A stretch of DNA of 64,000 bases, taken from positions 10,088,487 to 10,152,486 of the forward strand of contig CM060696.1 in the NCBI GenBank assembly GCA_030686995.1, written 5' to 3'. Origin of the DNA: Artemisia argyi (Eukaryota; Streptophyta; Magnoliopsida; Asterales; Asteraceae). Shown here one piece after another: positions 61,506-64,000 of the stretch. The position numbers and the translations under genes were made by a program. Numbering within the stretch: the stretch's first letter is position 1; each line of letters opens with the position of its first letter. A model generated the notes under the pieces. It was given only the letters and a program-made list of their open reading frames with translations, did no database searches and was not told the DNA's origin.

Positions 61506-61735
61506 TAGTAGAAATTATTACCTATATGTGAAAATTTTGTAAAAGTATATTACCCATTTACCCATATGACAGACCGAGATAAAAGTACATCACTCATATG
61601 ATGGACCGAGATAAAAGTATATTACCCATATGTGGAAATTTTAAAATTTTGGATGGTCATAACGGTATTTCCAAATTTCATTACCTACAATTGAAAATTT
61701 GAGAAAGTTCATGGCCAATCCATGGATACAACTCT
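61374..61735. mobile_element. Fold-back element with long terminal inverted repeats
   Basis: ACTTTCTCAAATTTTCAATT then GTAGGTAATGAA at the left (about 61390-61425) recurs as its reverse complement at about 61677-61712; pairing extends over about 50 bp. A 44-base T run (61460-61503) and three ATTACCCATATG-like words fill the centre. No transposase. Confidence 0.75.
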
Positions 61736-61942
61736 AAAACAAATTGAACTTAATTCTTTTGTCTAACAAATTTACAAACTCAAATTAATCTTCAATCAAA
61801 CCGAAAATCAAAACATACAATTTCTTTAAACCAAACACGATCAAACGAGCCTTTTTTCCTATGTAAATTGTAAGACGTGAAGACTCGTCGAGCTTTTGGA
61901 GGAGACTGGTCGAGTTTTAGGTGACCAATATCTCCATGTCGT

Positions 61943-61996
<54 letters not shown>

Positions 61997-63117
61997 GAGC
62001 TATAGTCAACTAAAGTTGTAAACAAAGGAAAAACGTGAAGATAGTCGAGCTTTATTTGACCTTGCGAGAAAATTCATCTTCAAATAACTAAAAACCAATC
62101 TACAATTCCAAGAATACGATAAAAAAAAATGAATGCCTTTGCTTTGGCTTTGAAAGTCTTTCTTTCCTTGCGCAAACAATTGTTCCATAGCACATAGCAC
62201 AACTGAATGCAAATAAAATAACCATTTACTAAATAACGAAAAACATAGTCACAAGGGACGCGGTTCGCTCTGGTACGAAAACGAGAAATGTGAGCGCGGT
62301 TTGCTAAGTCCCTAAAGTTTGGTACGAAGTTGAGGGGGGGGGGGGGGGGGGGTTAGGCTCATTTCGGTATGCTCCGGTTCGTTTCAATTCGATGTAGTAT
62401 ATATTTTGGTACAATGTATATTTTTGTGTAATATTATATTTAATATTTTTAATTATATATTTAATACAAATGTTGCAAAAATTAATTGTGCATGCATTTA
62501 TTAATTAACAAGTTTTTGGGTTTAGCTGAAAAAAGTCCTTTTACGATAACAAGATACTATTTTCGGACGCTTCTTTTCCTCCTTCTACATGTTTCTTCTA
62601 CCTTTTCCTCCTTAAACTTAGTATCCACCGGAAAACTCCATCACCACGAAAATAATAAAACCAGAAATGGATTCAAGGTACAAAGATCTAATTGGAGCAA
62701 AACAAAGTCAAAGTCAAACATAAAGCCCAACGCTCGAGACCATCGAGTGCGGTTGAACAAAAACGCACTAACAAAAATCTTACTATGTCAACCTATCGAA
62801 TGAATAGATCCAGCCATGAAAGTTGAAACTTTTTTTTCCTTCATGATTAAACAAACTAGTTGCAATCGACTATCATTAGAGTCGATAAAAAATAATAAGA
62901 CGAATATTTAAGGTGAAAGAAAGTAAATAGATTGGGATCCCTCCGTATCATCGGCGAGTAACCGATGACCGGAGGCCAACTATTTTATTGTGGTTGAACC
63001 TAAAACTCCGATATCATATTAGATGAATAATATTGATTAATTGAATTGATTGAAATAACGAGAGAATACATATAATCTAATATGTATAGCGTAACATACT
63101 AATATAATTCAAACTCT
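61736..63117. other. Intergenic DNA, no recognised gene
   Basis: Contains a 45-base A run (61951-61995) and a G run (62334-62352). Short open frames are not supported. Confidence 0.55.
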
Positions 63118-63300
63118 AAAACAGTGTTTGAATTTCAATCAATTATCTTAATAAAGAAAAATTGAGTTTTAAAAAGTCATGTGAAAAGTATTTGTTTATG
63201 ACTTAATTATAAAGAATGGCAAAAATATTAAGTGATAGAATGAAGGGTCTCTACATTAAAGTATTTAAACATGACTTTAATCAAATTGTTAAACAAACAT
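63118..63300. mobile_element. Tourist-like MITE, diverged copy
   Basis: ACAGTGTTTGAATTTC ... GTTAAACAAACAT, related in ends and body (AAGTCATGTGAAAA, TTATGACTTAATTATAAAG) to the next element. Confidence 0.55.
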
Positions 63301-63329
63301 ACAAATCCATTAATAGTATTATTCATTTA

Positions 63330-63501
63330 GGCGGTGTTTGAATTCGACTTAATATGAAGAGAAAAAAACTGAATTTATTAAGTCATATAAAAAATGATAG
63401 TTTGTGACTTAATAGTGAAAGATGATTGAAAATATTAAGTAATAAAACTGAGTGTATCTGTATTAAGTCATCTCTTAATCAAAAATTTTAACAAACAAGC
63501 C
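63330..63501. mobile_element. Tourist-like MITE
   Basis: 172 bp between TTA sites (63327-63329, 63502-63504); ends GGCGGTGTTTGAATTC and TTAACAAACAAGCC. Confidence 0.7.
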
Positions 63502-63508
63502 TTACTTA

Positions 63509-64000
63509 TCTATACTACATATAAAGAGTGTATGGTCAAACATTGAAAAGTGAAATCTTGTAAGTCAAAGATGAGAGAAATTCATAGTGTAATTAATACT
63601 CTTATTAAAATACCTAATTATTTAAAAGTACAATAATTTACTCACATTGTACAACCAATTAAAAGCATATATCAAATTAAAAACAACCAATTAAAACACC
63701 CCTTACTAAAAAGTACAATAAAATTTTCACAATGTACAATTTAAACAAGTTACAACATAAACTAAAATAAAAAATAATTAAACACACTAATTAATGTTAT
63801 TTTTAAATTATACAAATTAATAAAACATACAAAGTTCCATACAAGCTAACAAGTTGATGATACATATAGTTTTAAAAACTGGACCGGACCAACGAGTTCA
63901 ACCAGGAACCGGTGTCGCCACCAGTTCGGCTAACCAATAAAAGCCATACGAAAATATATATTTCAAAAGGAAACCATTAATACACATAAAAAATCGGGTT
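63509..64000 (+). mobile_element. 5' end of a second copy of the tandem-repeat Helitron
   Basis: Begins TCTATACTACATATAAAG after A63508 and aligns with the reverse strand of 20926 downward (TGGTCAAAC, AATTAATACTC, AAAAGTACAATAATTTA, CACATTGTACAA). It reaches the GGACCGG/AACCGG region before the window ends. Confidence 0.8.

Overview
The window is nuclear DNA of a flowering plant, most likely an asterid and probably Asteraceae. The reasons are spliced genes with GT/AG introns, a TIR-NBS-LRR gene (absent from grasses), AT-rich intergenic DNA, and a dense, nested load of plant transposons whose gag/protease and pol peptides resemble those common in daisy-family genomes (family-level recognition from memory, not a search). 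No bacterial-type operons, rRNA or intact tRNA genes were seen.

Layout. 1-5824: 3' end of a Ty3/gypsy Tekay-type chromovirus (RT-RNaseH-integrase-chromodomain-like, one in-frame stop) with a 3.2 kb 3' LTR. 5825-9416: intergenic DNA with a perfect 133-bp hairpin and short Helitrons. 9417-13527: two inverted copies of a gene fragment for an NYN (PIN-like) RNase-type protein, separated by a 585-bp LTR; a second 585-bp LTR with a primer-binding site lies at 17523-18107, so one copy may sit inside a retroelement, antisense to it. 13528-24140: MITEs of the hAT, Tourist, Stowaway and possibly Mutator type, and a Helitron carrying a three-copy 255-bp tandem repeat. 24141-24468: the first two exons of a Bet1-like SNARE gene (minus strand).

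24345-50613 is a tandem segmental duplication. Each unit contained the Bet1 5' end, a Tourist-like MITE, a 5'-truncated LINE with a 17-bp target duplication, a SINE-like stretch, and a decayed Ty1/copia gag. Unit 1 was later split by a 9.3 kb non-autonomous gypsy element (gag and protease only, TSD TTATA), whose own 5' LTR carries an inverted solo LTR of the same family (TSD ATGAC). Unit 2 was split by a minus-strand SIRE-type copia element and a Tekay LTR, then trimmed by a deletion. Unit 3 is only partial.

50614-53860: AT-rich intergenic DNA. 54022-57911: a complete four-exon TIR-NBS-LRR immune receptor gene (minus strand, 1201 residues predicted), the only apparently intact host gene here, with five near-identical 69-bp LRR units. 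57912-64000: intergenic DNA with a TA microsatellite, MITEs, a fold-back element, and the 5' end of a second copy of the tandem-repeat Helitron.

The strongest candidates for something new are the NYN inverted duplication embedded between matching LTRs, the self-inverted LTR that could make a Muk-like silencing hairpin, the perfect short palindrome at 7.4 kb, and the homogenised LRR block of the immune receptor.
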